This document shows positions 43,277-51,006 of a stretch of DNA of 51,006 bases, piece by piece. Numbering within the stretch: the stretch's first letter is position 1; every line of letters starts with the position of its first letter. The DNA comes from Methanobacteriota archaeon. Its GTDB lineage: Archaea > Halobacteriota > Methanomicrobia > Methanomicrobiales > Methanoculleaceae. Where the stretch lies: positions 1 through 51,006 of the forward strand of contig JAEWMO010000065.1 of the NCBI GenBank assembly GCA_023457135.1, given 5' to 3'. Under the pieces are notes generated by a model. That model saw only the letters and a program-made list of their open reading frames with translations. It was not told where the DNA came from and made no database searches. The position numbers were made by a program, and so were the translations under genes.

Positions 43277-45421
43277 TTATCCGAACCGGAAGAGGGTCGA
43301 CTGCTCCTCGCCGACATCCCCGACCTCCTCCCGCGTCCCCTCAACCTGCTCGAAGATCCGGGCGGCGATCCCCTGGCCGAGGATCTTTCCGACCTTCTCC
43401 GGGCCCGCGGCGCGGAGCGCCTCGACTGAGTCGATACCGTTGTTGAAGAGCCGGCGGGCCCGGACCCGGCCGATCCCCCTGATCCTGATGAGGGGCAGGA
43501 GCTCCTTCTTGATGCCGTGCTTGGCCCGGAGTTCCATCTCCTCGATCGGCCGCGCCAGGTGCGGGGCAAAGAGGCCTGCGAGGTGCCGGGCCCCGTGGAC
43601 CAGCCAGGCGACGCTCTCCACCATCCCGTAGACGTCGCCGGGCCCGACGCTGTAGCGCTCGCAGATTGTGTCCTCCCCTATCTCGTCGGCCCAGTCCGCG
43701 AGGAGGAGGGCGGTCTTGAGGCTCCGGTCGAACCCCTCGCCCGCGTCCCAGGGGATCTCCATCCAGAGGTCGTCGCGATGGTCGGCGAGGAACCGGTCGA
43801 GGAGGTACATGTCGTCCCGCCGCACAAAGAGCGTCGGCATGTCGGGCGTCGAGCAGAGGAGGTGGAGGAGCCCGATGTCCGTGTACTCCTTTCGGCCGAG
43901 GCCGATCATCGCCTTCACGATCACCTCGGCGCTCCGGGGGTCGATGTAGAGCCGCGAGACGAGCGAGCCGTACTCCGTCGGCTCGAGCCACTCCCCCACC
44001 TCGGTGATCATCTCCGCTTCGCGCAGGAACTCAAGCGCCCTCTGGACCACGCGTTTCAGCGCGAGGGGGCTCTCCCCCTGGTGGGCGTAGAACGTCCCGT
44101 CCATGAACCCCATGACCTCGCCCGTCTCGCGGGCGAACCCCGTCGCGATGAGGGAGAGGATGTGGGTGCAGAGGACCGCCTCGTCCGCGCACCGGCTCCG
44201 GACGTCTTCCGCCTCCGCCTCGATGTAGCAGGCGAAGAGTTCGTCGACCATCTCCTCGGACTTCGCGATCAGGACCGCCTCGCCGTAGGGGTCCAGGTGC
44301 GGCCGCCCGGCCCGCCCGGCCATCTGCCGGTACTCGCGAACCGGGATCGGGAGCATCCCCTCCCCGGCGCTGAACCGGAGGTAGTCGCGGACGATCACCC
44401 GCCGGGCCGGGAGGTTTAAGCCCGCCGCGAGCGTCGGGGTGGAGGCGATCGTCTTGATATGTCCCTCCCGGAACCCCGCTTCAACGATCTGCCGCTCCTC
44501 CCGCGCGAGCCCCGCGTGGTGGAACGCCGCACCCTGCGCGACACAGGCGGCAAGCGTCCGCCCCATCTCGGTTGCGGCGTTCGAGCGGAGTCTGTCGGCG
44601 TAGCCGGCGAGGACGGGGTTTGCGAGCTTCAGCCCGGATGCTGCGCGTTTTGCGAACGCCTCGGCGTTCTTTCTCGAACTGACGAAGACCAGGCACTGCC
44701 CCCCCTCCGCCACCGTGTCGAGGACGAGGTCCAGGTCCTCGTACTTGCTCCGGCGCTCGACCTCGCGGTCGCGGTCGGCAAACCGGATGCAGTCCTGGAA
44801 GAAGACCCCCTCCCGAAGGTCGACCGGGCGCCAGTCGCTCTCGACGAGCTCGGCATCGAGCCACCCGGCGAGGTCCCGCGGGTTCCCGATCGTCGCGGAG
44901 AGTCCGATGATCTGGATCTCGGGGTTCTTGTGGCGGAGCTTCGCGATCACCATCTCGAGCGTCGCCCCCCGCGAGGGGTCGTCGATCAGGTGGACCTCGT
45001 CGAGGACGAGCAGACTGATCTCGGCAAGCCACGGCGTCCGGTTCCGCAGCAGCGAGTCGACCTTCTCGCTCGTCGCGACGATGATATCGTTTCTCCCCAG
45101 GTAGTCGTCCCGCCGGTCGAAGTCGCCGGTGGCGATCCCGACCCGGAGGCCTTTCTCCGAGAACTCCTCGAACTTCTCGCTCGCGAGCGCCCGCAGGGGG
45201 ACGATGTAGAGGCATTTGCCTCCCCTCGCCACCTGGTGGTGCATCGCCATCTCGGCGACCAGGGTCTTGCCGCTCGCGGTCGGGATGGCGATGAGAAGAT
45301 TCTTCCCCGAGAAAAGCCCTGCTTCGACGCAGGCGGCCTGCGGCGGGTAGAGTTCCGTGATCCCGCGGCGGGCATAGCCGGCCGCGAGATCGGGCGGGAT
45401 CGGGAGGCCGGCTATCTCCAT
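43277..45421 (-). CDS. hel308: ATP-dependent DNA helicase Hel308
   Basis: 714-residue superfamily 2 helicase that acts on stalled replication forks. Motifs are the Q-motif ITELYPPQAACVEAG, Walker A IPTASGKT, motif II LDEVHLID, motif III GLSATIGNP, motif VI QMAGRAGRP, and the C-terminal helix-hairpin-helix (LIRIRGIGRVRARRLFNNGI). ATG 45421 is directly downstream of an ORB-like site. It lies 4.7 kb from orc1. Confidence 0.95.
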   Translation of the reverse strand: MEIAGLPIPPDLAAGYARRGITELYPPQAACVEAGLFSGKNLLIAIPTASGKTLVAEMAMHHQVARGGKCLYIVPLRALASEKFEEFSEKGLRVGIATGDFDRRDDYLGRNDIIVATSEKVDSLLRNRTPWLAEISLLVLDEVHLIDDPSRGATLEMVIAKLRHKNPEIQIIGLSATIGNPRDLAGWLDAELVESDWRPVDLREGVFFQDCIRFADRDREVERRSKYEDLDLVLDTVAEGGQCLVFVSSRKNAEAFAKRAASGLKLANPVLAGYADRLRSNAATEMGRTLAACVAQGAAFHHAGLAREERQIVEAGFREGHIKTIASTPTLAAGLNLPARRVIVRDYLRFSAGEGMLPIPVREYRQMAGRAGRPHLDPYGEAVLIAKSEEMVDELFACYIEAEAEDVRSRCADEAVLCTHILSLIATGFARETGEVMGFMDGTFYAHQGESPLALKRVVQRALEFLREAEMITEVGEWLEPTEYGSLVSRLYIDPRSAEVIVKAMIGLGRKEYTDIGLLHLLCSTPDMPTLFVRRDDMYLLDRFLADHRDDLWMEIPWDAGEGFDRSLKTALLLADWADEIGEDTICERYSVGPGDVYGMVESVAWLVHGARHLAGLFAPHLARPIEEMELRAKHGIKKELLPLIRIRGIGRVRARRLFNNGIDSVEALRAAGPEKVGKILGQGIAARIFEQVEGTREEVGDVGEEQSTLFRFG

Positions 45422-45425
45422 GTAT

Positions 45426-45450
45426 ACCCCTTCATTTCCAGTGCAACCTG
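45426..45450 (-). other. ORB-like site at the hel308 promoter
   Basis: On the minus strand: GGTTGCACTGGAAATGAAGG followed by G-G-T. It keeps the core and the G-run of the ORBs near orc1, but lies in the 84-bp gap between the KH gene and hel308, directly before the hel308 ATG. Confidence 0.7.
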
Positions 45451-45505
45451 TGTATTCCGTGTATCGGCGTGGCCGGGGACGGGCCCCCCATCCCCTCCGG
45501 CCGCG

Positions 45506-46048
45506 TCAGGAGTAGTACTCCAGCATCGCCTGTTTGGCTTCCTTCTTCTTCCGGTCCAGGAACGCGTAGACGTGCTCGTGGGGCACGCCCTGGATCAGCA
45601 TCTCGACCGCCTTCCTCGCGGTCTCGACCTGATCGGGGAGGCCGATGATCGCGACGGTCTTGCCCTGGACCGAGATCTCGGTGGAGGTCATATCCTCGAT
45701 CTGGGCGCGGGATGTCCCTGCCTTGCCGATGATCCGGCCTCTGAGCCGCTCGAGCTGCCGGGTCGTGCCCGAAAGGTCGGCGAGGTCGAGGATGTCGAGC
45801 ATCATGTCCTCATCCTCGAGCAGCTGGAAGGCGCGCTCCGGCGAGAACCCACGGTTGATCGCGGAGACGACGTTTGTCGCCGTCATGACGGCGACGGGGT
45901 CCTCCGCCTCGATCGTCACCATTCCCTCCTCGCTGTCGATACGGAGGCTTATTCCTGTCTTCTCTTCGATCTCGCGTTTGGTGGACCCGCTCTTGCCGAT
46001 GATCACGCCGATCCTTGCGGTTGAAACTTTTATCTCCTGTGTGGTCAT
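45506..46048 (-). CDS. KH-domain RNA-binding protein, archaeal Krr1/Dim2 type
   Basis: 180 residues with two KH domains: VIIGKSGSTKREIEEKTG (first GxxG, near residue 16) and IIGKAGTSRAQIEDMTST (second, near 108). This is the archaeal Krr1/Pno1-like protein, thought to act in small-subunit ribosome assembly. It follows the RIO kinase gene by 22 bp, an arrangement common in archaea and shared with eukaryotic assembly factors Rio1 and Dim2. Confidence 0.9.
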   Translation of the reverse strand: MTTQEIKVSTARIGVIIGKSGSTKREIEEKTGISLRIDSEEGMVTIEAEDPVAVMTATNVVSAINRGFSPERAFQLLEDEDMMLDILDLADLSGTTRQLERLRGRIIGKAGTSRAQIEDMTSTEISVQGKTVAIIGLPDQVETARKAVEMLIQGVPHEHVYAFLDRKKKEAKQAMLEYYS

Positions 46049-46070
46049 GATTGCACCCTTCCTCCGATCT

Positions 46071-46847
46071 TCAGGGCTCCTTACGTCCGGTGCCGGTGAT
46101 GGCGCGAAGGACTTCTTCCTCGCCCGGCACGTCGCAGTAGCGGGAGAAATATCTATTCAGGTTCTTCACATCCCGGATCAGAAACGCGGACGCCCGCGGG
46201 TGATCCAGGGTGACCGCCTGTCCCATATCGATCAGGTATGGTTTCTCGTGGTAGAGGATATTGTATTCGGAGAGGTCGGCATGAACCAGGCGCGCTTCCT
46301 GGTAGAGCCGCTTGATGTAATCGAGGATCTCTTCATACGCCGCCCCGTAATCGTCGACTGCGGCGTTCCGGAGCTGCGGGTAGGGCACCTCGTCCTCGCC
46401 GAGAAATCCCATCAGGAGGATGTTCCGGTCGAACGCGAGAGGTTCGGGGACCGGAATTCCCACCTCATGCGCCCGGGCGAGGTTGCTGTACTCCTTCTTC
46501 GTCCAGGCGAAGATGAGGGCCTTGCGCGTCCCCCGGACGCTCGAGAACCGGCGGTCACCTGCGAGGTACTCGTTCATCGCCTTGAAGTTCGCCGTCTGGA
46601 TCCGGTAGATCTTGATGGCGATCCCCTGATCGTCGCGCTCGCCGTAGAAGACGTTCGCCTCTTTCCCGGTGCTGATCGGGCCGCCGATGACCGAGATCAG
46701 CTTCTTGTGGACGAGCCTGTAGAGGGCCATGAGGGTGACCTCGTCAAAGACATCGTCCCGTACCTTCACCGCGTCGGCGTCCTTTATCCTGACGCCCATC
46801 GCCTCGATCTCGCGATCGAACTGCTCGTACTCTTCGTTGCGGCCCAC
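46071..46847 (-). CDS. rio1: RIO1-type serine protein kinase
   Basis: 258 residues. RIO kinase motifs are ISTGKEANVF (nucleotide loop), AIKIYR (lysine), LVHADLSEYNIL (catalytic Asp) and LIDMGQAV (metal-binding Asp). RIO1 works in late small ribosomal subunit maturation. The previous gene tyrS ends 7 bp upstream; the KH gene follows. Confidence 0.93.
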   Translation of the reverse strand: MGRNEEYEQFDREIEAMGVRIKDADAVKVRDDVFDEVTLMALYRLVHKKLISVIGGPISTGKEANVFYGERDDQGIAIKIYRIQTANFKAMNEYLAGDRRFSSVRGTRKALIFAWTKKEYSNLARAHEVGIPVPEPLAFDRNILLMGFLGEDEVPYPQLRNAAVDDYGAAYEEILDYIKRLYQEARLVHADLSEYNILYHEKPYLIDMGQAVTLDHPRASAFLIRDVKNLNRYFSRYCDVPGEEEVLRAITGTGRKEP

Positions 46848-46854
46848 GGCCGGA

Positions 46855-47802
46855 TCACCTGTTGCAGACGTAGTCGTGAACGGGGGCGAGGATATCGATG
46901 AGATGGGCGGCGGCCGCGTTCTTCAGGTCCAGCGGATGGATCTCGCCCGCCGCGTAGGCCCGCTCGAGGTCCTCGTAGGCCGCGAACTCCCGGTCCCCGC
47001 CGAACTTCGCGGGCCGGCGGATAGCGACCGTTCCGACCCTGGGGAAGACGTGGTACTGCAGGATCTGGAGCACCGGGTTGTTCTCGACCTCGGGCGGGCA
47101 GAAGGCCTTCTTCATCTTCTGTTTGATATCCTCTTCGGAATCGGCGACCGATATGACGTTGCCTGCCGAGGACGACATCTTCTTCCCGTCGAGGCCGTTG
47201 ATGATCGGCGTGTGGATGCAGACCGGCGCCGGATACCCGATTGCGGGGAGGTGTTCCCGCGCGAGCATGTGAATCTTTCGCTGGTCGATCCCGCCGACGG
47301 CGGCGTCCACGTTAAGGGTCATGATATCGACCATCTGCATGATCGGATAGACCATCTGCGAGACCGTGGGGTTGTCCATCTGCCGCCCGACCTCGTCCAT
47401 GCTCCTCTTCGCCCGGTTGAGGGTGATCGCCTGCGAGAGCGTGAGGACGGCAAGCTCGTACTCCGGCGTGAGCTGGACGTCCGAGCCGAGGACGTATTTT
47501 GCGCCACGGAGGCCGAGCCCTTCGAAGCAGCGCTGGTTGTACTCGGCGGTCTCCCGGATCTCTTCCATCGTGCCTTTGCGGTTCAAGAACGCGTGGAGGT
47601 CAGCGATGAGCACGGTCACCTCGAACCCTGCCTGCTGCAGGTCCATCAGCTTGTTCACCGTCACCATGTGGCCGAGGTGGATCTCCCCGCTCGGCTCGTA
47701 GCCGGTGTAGACCCGCCTGACCGGGCGGTCGATAAGCGCGCGCAGTTCCTCGTCGGTGACGACCTCTACGGTATTCCGTGTCGCCAGTTCGTACGGATCC
47801 AT
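46855..47802 (-). CDS. tyrS: Tyrosyl-tRNA synthetase
   Basis: 315-residue class I synthetase, archaeal type. HIGH is HLGH (in EPSGEIHLGHM) and KMSKS is KKMSSS (in LDGKKMSSSAGN). Also seen are the tyrosine-binding YTGYEPSG and QMVYPIMQMVD. ATG 47802 is chosen; 20 earlier in-frame codons would cross the TATA-like GGATTAACTCC near 47825-47836. It follows gap by 56 bp. Confidence 0.95.
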   Translation of the reverse strand: MDPYELATRNTVEVVTDEELRALIDRPVRRVYTGYEPSGEIHLGHMVTVNKLMDLQQAGFEVTVLIADLHAFLNRKGTMEEIRETAEYNQRCFEGLGLRGAKYVLGSDVQLTPEYELAVLTLSQAITLNRAKRSMDEVGRQMDNPTVSQMVYPIMQMVDIMTLNVDAAVGGIDQRKIHMLAREHLPAIGYPAPVCIHTPIINGLDGKKMSSSAGNVISVADSEEDIKQKMKKAFCPPEVENNPVLQILQYHVFPRVGTVAIRRPAKFGGDREFAAYEDLERAYAAGEIHPLDLKNAAAAHLIDILAPVHDYVCNR

Positions 47803-47858
47803 TGAAAAGAGTGGGTCTGCCGGGGAGTTAATCCTTCTTCCTCCCCCGTTCCCGTCGT

Positions 47859-48884
47859 TCATCCGATGGCGACGAAGCCGAGCGCTTTGTTGGTCATCCG
47901 GATGGATTCTTCCGGATCCTTCACCGTTCCCATCAGGGCGCGGATGCAGTCGATGTTCTCGGGGACGACGTCGGCCTCCTGGTGAATGGCCTGGAAGCAG
48001 TAGAACTCCTTCCCGTCGAGGACCGAGACCGAGTCCTCAAAGACCCCGTTCTCCCAGAGATCCGTCCGCGGCCGGCCGAGGTCCTGGGTGTACTCCCGGA
48101 GCTCGGCGTTGCTCTTGATCCCGGTGGCCTTGCGGACGAGCCCGATCCGGCTGTGGTTCTCAAAGACCTTCAGCACCTCTTCGCGGGTGGTCTCCTTCTT
48201 CAAGTCCATCTGTATCGAGTGCATGTGCATGAAGGTCGTCGGGACGATCATCGCGAGTGTGACGATGTTGATCTGCGGGAGGACGGTGTTGACGTCGGGG
48301 CCGTGGTGGCTCGGGATCGTGGCCGGGTTGAGGACGATCGCGTCCACCGGCCCGCGCTTGACGTCGCTCGGGTCCGCTGCCCGCCTGACCATCACCGCCC
48401 GGACCCGTGCGACACCGAAGGCCTGGTCCAGGGCGTGGATGATCCGGACGAGCCCGGTGGAGTTGCACGAGACGACCCGGGCGAACTGGTGTCCTTCGGC
48501 CTCTTTGTAGTTCGCGTGAGCGTTGAAGGAGAACCCCGCGACCTCGTGACCTTCGCCGCCCTGGAATATTGCCTTTTTGCCGAGTTTTTCATAGAGCGGC
48601 CGGTTCTTCTCACCGACGCCGCCGGGGGTGGCGTCCACGACGATGTCGGCGGCCTTGAGCATGGCCTCGACGTCGCCGGCGACCTCAATTCCGGCTTTCT
48701 CGAACGCAGGTTTCTTCCCGAGGTCCGCGATGTAGAGGGGGTACCCGCGTTTTTTCGCGACATACGCTTCAGCGGAGACGCTCGTCTTCGAGACCCCGAT
48801 GACTTCCATATCGGGCTGTGCGGCGACCGCATCGGCTACCCGTTTGCCGATGGTCCCGAACCCGTTGATCGCGACTTTGATCAT
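47859..48884 (-). CDS. gap: Glyceraldehyde-3-phosphate dehydrogenase, archaeal type
   Basis: 341-residue archaeal GAPDH for gluconeogenesis. Rossmann motif is INGFGTIGKRVADAV; catalytic Cys lies in VVSCNSTGLVR; and HHGPDVNTVLP and MHMHSIQMDL follow. ATG 48884 lies about 29 nt from CTTTATTAATTT, fitting leaderless transcription. Confidence 0.95.
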   Translation of the reverse strand: MIKVAINGFGTIGKRVADAVAAQPDMEVIGVSKTSVSAEAYVAKKRGYPLYIADLGKKPAFEKAGIEVAGDVEAMLKAADIVVDATPGGVGEKNRPLYEKLGKKAIFQGGEGHEVAGFSFNAHANYKEAEGHQFARVVSCNSTGLVRIIHALDQAFGVARVRAVMVRRAADPSDVKRGPVDAIVLNPATIPSHHGPDVNTVLPQINIVTLAMIVPTTFMHMHSIQMDLKKETTREEVLKVFENHSRIGLVRKATGIKSNAELREYTQDLGRPRTDLWENGVFEDSVSVLDGKEFYCFQAIHQEADVVPENIDCIRALMGTVKDPEESIRMTNKALGFVAIG

Positions 48885-49167
48885 GCATGTTGGAATACAG
48901 AACAAAAATTAATAAAGGTTGCTGGTTTGGGGATAGGGCGGATATAAATGGATCATACGGTAAAAGAGGCTCTAATATGGCTCTTTATCCCTGAATGACT
49001 GTGTAAACCGGAAAACTCTGGCCTCAACATATAAAGCGGGCGGTGTCGGGCAGGCCGGGTGGCCGGCAGGGGCGCCGTCCCCGGAAGGTTTCCTGCCGCC
49101 TTCTCCGCCCTGCCGGAAGGCGGCGCGGCAGGATTTATATCCGTTCGGGGCCATCAGCATATCATTC
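48885..49167. promoter_or_regulatory. Divergent promoter region of gap and the acetyltransferases
   Basis: Holds the gap TATA region (CTTTATTAAT around 48908-48918 on the minus strand) and GATTTATATCC at about 49133-49143, 30 nt before ATG 49168. I see no gene between them. Confidence 0.5.
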
Positions 49168-49740
49168 ATGGAGAAGCAGCCCATCCTTGCAACCGGCCGC
49201 CTGCTCCTGCGGCCGTTCACCCTCGCAGATGCCCCGGAGGTGCAGCGTCTTGCCGGCGACTACGCCGTTGCCGCGACCACCCTTCTCCCCTATCCCTATC
49301 CGGACGGGCTCGCCGAGGCCTGGATCACCTCCCTCCGCGAGGGTGCCGAGCGCGGCGAGGCGGCTGCGTTCGCCGTCACGCTCGCAGGGACGGGGGGGCT
49401 TATCGGCGGCGTCCGCCTCCAGATCGATCCCGACCACGCCCGCGGCGAGCTCGGGTTCTGGATCGCACAGGCCTGCTGGGGCCGGGGATATGCCACCGAG
49501 GCGGTCCGGGCGGTGATCGGCTACGGGTTCTCCGCGCTCGGCCTCCACCGGGTCCATGCCATCCACTTCTCCCGGAACCCGGCATCGGGCCGCGTGATGG
49601 AGAAGTGCGGGATGGTGCACGAAGGCCGGCTCCGCCAGCATGTCAGGAAGTGGGGCGTCTTTGAGGACGTCGACCTCTGGGGGATCGTCAGCCCCGTCAC
49701 GGCAGAGATCCTCATACCGCCGCAAAGAATGGCCATATGA
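49168..49740 (+). CDS. GNAT acetyltransferase, RimJ/RimL-like, copy 1
   Basis: 190 residues of the RimJ/RimL group: TGRLLLRPFTLADAPEVQRLAGD at the N terminus, the acetyl-CoA loop ACWGRGYATEAVRAVIGYGF and NPASGRVMEKCGMVHEG near the C terminus. Substrate unknown. It overlaps the next gene by 4 bp and resembles it along its full length, so the two arose by tandem duplication. Confidence 0.9.
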   Translation: MEKQPILATGRLLLRPFTLADAPEVQRLAGDYAVAATTLLPYPYPDGLAEAWITSLREGAERGEAAAFAVTLAGTGGLIGGVRLQIDPDHARGELGFWIAQACWGRGYATEAVRAVIGYGFSALGLHRVHAIHFSRNPASGRVMEKCGMVHEGRLRQHVRKWGVFEDVDLWGIVSPVTAEILIPPQRMAI

Positions 49741-50324
49741 CCGGACAACCTCTCCTCGTAACCGATCGCCTCCTCCTCCGCCCGTTCGCCCCCGCGGATG
49801 CCCCGGAGGTGCAGCAGCTTGCCGGCGAGTACGAGGTCGCGTCCTCTTCCCTCGCGATCCCCTACCCCTATCCCGACGGGGTGGCGGAGTCCTGGATCGC
49901 CACCCATAGACCGGGTTTCGAGAAGGGGATGCACGCCATCTATGCAGTGACCCTTTCCCCCGGCGGGTCTCTCGTGGGCGCCGCCGGGCTCGTGGAGGTC
50001 AACCGCCGTCATGGGCGGGCGGAGCTCGGCTACTGGGTGGGGAGACCCTACTGGGGAAAGGGGTACGCCACCGAGGCCGCCCGGGCGGTGATCGAGTACG
50101 GGTTCTCGGTGCTCGGTCTGCACCGGATCTACGCCATGCACTTCTCCTGGAACACCGCGTCGGGAAGGGTGATGGAGAAGTGCGGGATGGTCCACGAAGC
50201 CCACCTCCGGGAACATGCCCGAAAGGAAGGCGTCTTTGAGGATATCGATCTCCGGGGGATCCTCGATCGCGAGTGGCGGGAGCGGTGCACCGTGCCGGCG
50301 ATCCAGGAGTGCCGGATACATTGA
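49737..50324 (+). CDS. GNAT acetyltransferase, RimJ/RimL-like, copy 2
   Basis: 195 residues, paralogue of the previous gene: TDRLLLRPFAPADAPEVQQLAGE, PYWGKGYATEAARAVIEYGF, NTASGRVMEKCGMVHEAHLREHARK. The two differ most in the first 75 residues after the start motif and at the C terminus. Same transcript as copy 1. Confidence 0.9.
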   Translation: MTGQPLLVTDRLLLRPFAPADAPEVQQLAGEYEVASSSLAIPYPYPDGVAESWIATHRPGFEKGMHAIYAVTLSPGGSLVGAAGLVEVNRRHGRAELGYWVGRPYWGKGYATEAARAVIEYGFSVLGLHRIYAMHFSWNTASGRVMEKCGMVHEAHLREHARKEGVFEDIDLRGILDREWRERCTVPAIQECRIH

Positions 50325-50433
50325 ACCGGTCGGTTCAATCCCCGAGCTCCTCCTGTCGGGGGAATATATCAGCCGGACGGCCGATGGAGTAATGGGGAAT
50401 GTGGATGGGGTTCTCCCCCCACTCTGTTATGCC

Positions 50434-50649
50434 TCAGAGTTCTCTCCTGACAAAGACTGCATACCCCCGGTGCCCCCCCTCGTGGGCGGTCGGGAGGACG
50501 AGGGCGTCCCTGCCCTGCTGCTGCATCTGCCGGGCGTAAGCGTCTGCGGGCCGCTTCTCCTCATACAGCCGTTCGGCGTAGTACTCTTCGCCGTCGACGA
50601 CCCGCCGCTGTCGTATCCTGATCCACTCCGTACCCGGGCGTCGTTCCAT
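50434..50649 (-). CDS. Unknown small protein, 71 residues
   Basis: 71-residue hydrophilic protein starting MERRPGTEWIRIRQRRVVDG and ending in GHRGYAVFVRREL. The predicted order is two beta strands, an alpha helix (RPADAYARQMQQQG), and two strands, as in small nucleic-acid or regulatory proteins, but I do not recognise a family. Two competing frames on the same strand overlap it. Coding is likely because of the alternating charged/hydrophobic pattern and GC-rich third positions. Confidence 0.5.
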   Translation of the reverse strand: MERRPGTEWIRIRQRRVVDGEEYYAERLYEEKRPADAYARQMQQQGRDALVLPTAHEGGHRGYAVFVRREL

Positions 50650-50758
50650 ACCTCATGGTTGCCGCGGCCGGGCGATAGTTGTTGCGCAACCGCGAGCAGG
50701 CCTCCCGCGGCCGCAAAGCATTTCTTCTTGCAGCGCCCTTTCGGGTGCCGGTGTCTCC

Positions 50759-51006
50759 ATGGTCTCCGGACATACATCTTCAGTCAGCCTTGAATCGAAG
50801 GATCCGGGCTTCTCGGCCCTCTTATCGCTCATCTTTGCAGGGCTCGGTCAGGCGTATAACGGGCAGTTCGCACGCGGTCTCCTTATCCTCGCCGGGACAC
50901 TCGCCGGGGTTCTCGGTTTTGCTCCTGCCGGCGCGGTTGTCTGGCTCTACGGGGCTTACGACGCCTACGCCACCGCCCGGCGGATGAACGAGGGGAAGGT
51001 CCCGCA
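50759..51006 (+). CDS. TM2-like membrane protein (3' end cut by window edge)
   Basis: 82 codons visible before the window ends. The sequence reads FSALLSLIFAGLGQAYNGQFARGLLILAGTLAG then a second helix and WLYGAYDAYATARRMNEGK, matching small TM2-type membrane proteins, in which an AxxxxxGQxYxG motif precedes the second helix. Start ATG 50759 has no clear Shine-Dalgarno sequence. A palindrome GTTGCGCAAC lies at 50681-50690 in its upstream region. Confidence 0.65.
   Translation, partial: MVSGHTSSVSLESKDPGFSALLSLIFAGLGQAYNGQFARGLLILAGTLAGVLGFAPAGAVVWLYGAYDAYATARRMNEGKVP

Noticed and set aside
42733..43569. 278-codon frame for Cgi121
   Set aside because: The first ~107 codons are an out-of-frame reading of the hel308 3' end; the family's similarity begins near 43248.

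Overview
The window looks like a GC-rich chromosomal segment of a methanogenic euryarchaeon, most like Methanoculleus and relatives (Methanomicrobiales). The replication and repair genes are archaeal: Orc1/Cdc6, the small subunit of DNA polymerase D, and Hel308. Other archaeal markers are Cgi121 of KEOPS, a RIO1-type kinase, a KH-domain RNA-binding protein, archaeal riboflavin synthase and two copies of the F420 gene cofH. Starts are often 22-30 nt downstream of a TATA-like box, as expected for leaderless archaeal transcripts. The genus is inferred from gene content and base composition, not from a database match.

Layout: 1-8.1 kb holds trpB2 (cut by the window edge), a membrane hydrolase, a methyltransferase, a GerW/DUF2953 gene set and a four-gene ABC-transporter operon. 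8.2-18.3 kb holds radC, a 16-repeat TPR protein, a riboflavin/aminotransferase operon (aminotransferase V-ribC-ribH-aminotransferase I), purE, an ArsC-like protein without its nucleophilic cysteine, thiC and an overlapping three-gene set (metallo-beta-lactamase fold, DUF123, flavoprotein). 18.3-23.2 kb holds two cofH copies flanking a DUF1805 gene, then signal peptidase and PolD small subunit. 23.3-30 kb holds a membrane pyrophosphatase, a CorA-type channel, AMP-forming acetyl-CoA synthetase and an MFS carrier, which together could recover the pyrophosphate made during acetate activation. 30-37 kb holds an RNase III-like protein, cyclophilin, an NTPase, two cysteine-rich proteins and a run purA-Trm112-like-unknown-cbiB-pdxS-pdxT.

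The most striking part is 37.1-45.5 kb, which I read as the chromosomal replication origin. orc1/cdc6 (39446-40729) is followed on its promoter side by a 1.5-kb non-coding region with three origin recognition box (ORB) matches in inverted arrangement (two on the minus strand near 40.8-40.95 kb, one on the plus strand at 42.15 kb). They flank a strongly purine-biased stretch of 47-bp tandem repeats and a pyrimidine-rich stretch of 45-bp repeats. A second inverted ORB pair with perfect 22-bp arms sits 3 kb away in the non-coding gap between purA and an aminotransferase gene. A sixth ORB-like site lies immediately upstream of hel308. The orc1-lrp-aminotransferase genes therefore lie between two ORB clusters.

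45.5-51 kb holds a KH protein, RIO1-type kinase, tyrS and gap on the minus strand, then tandem GNAT acetyltransferases, a small unknown gene and a TM2-like membrane gene cut by the right edge. I saw no rRNA, tRNA, CRISPR array or insertion sequence.
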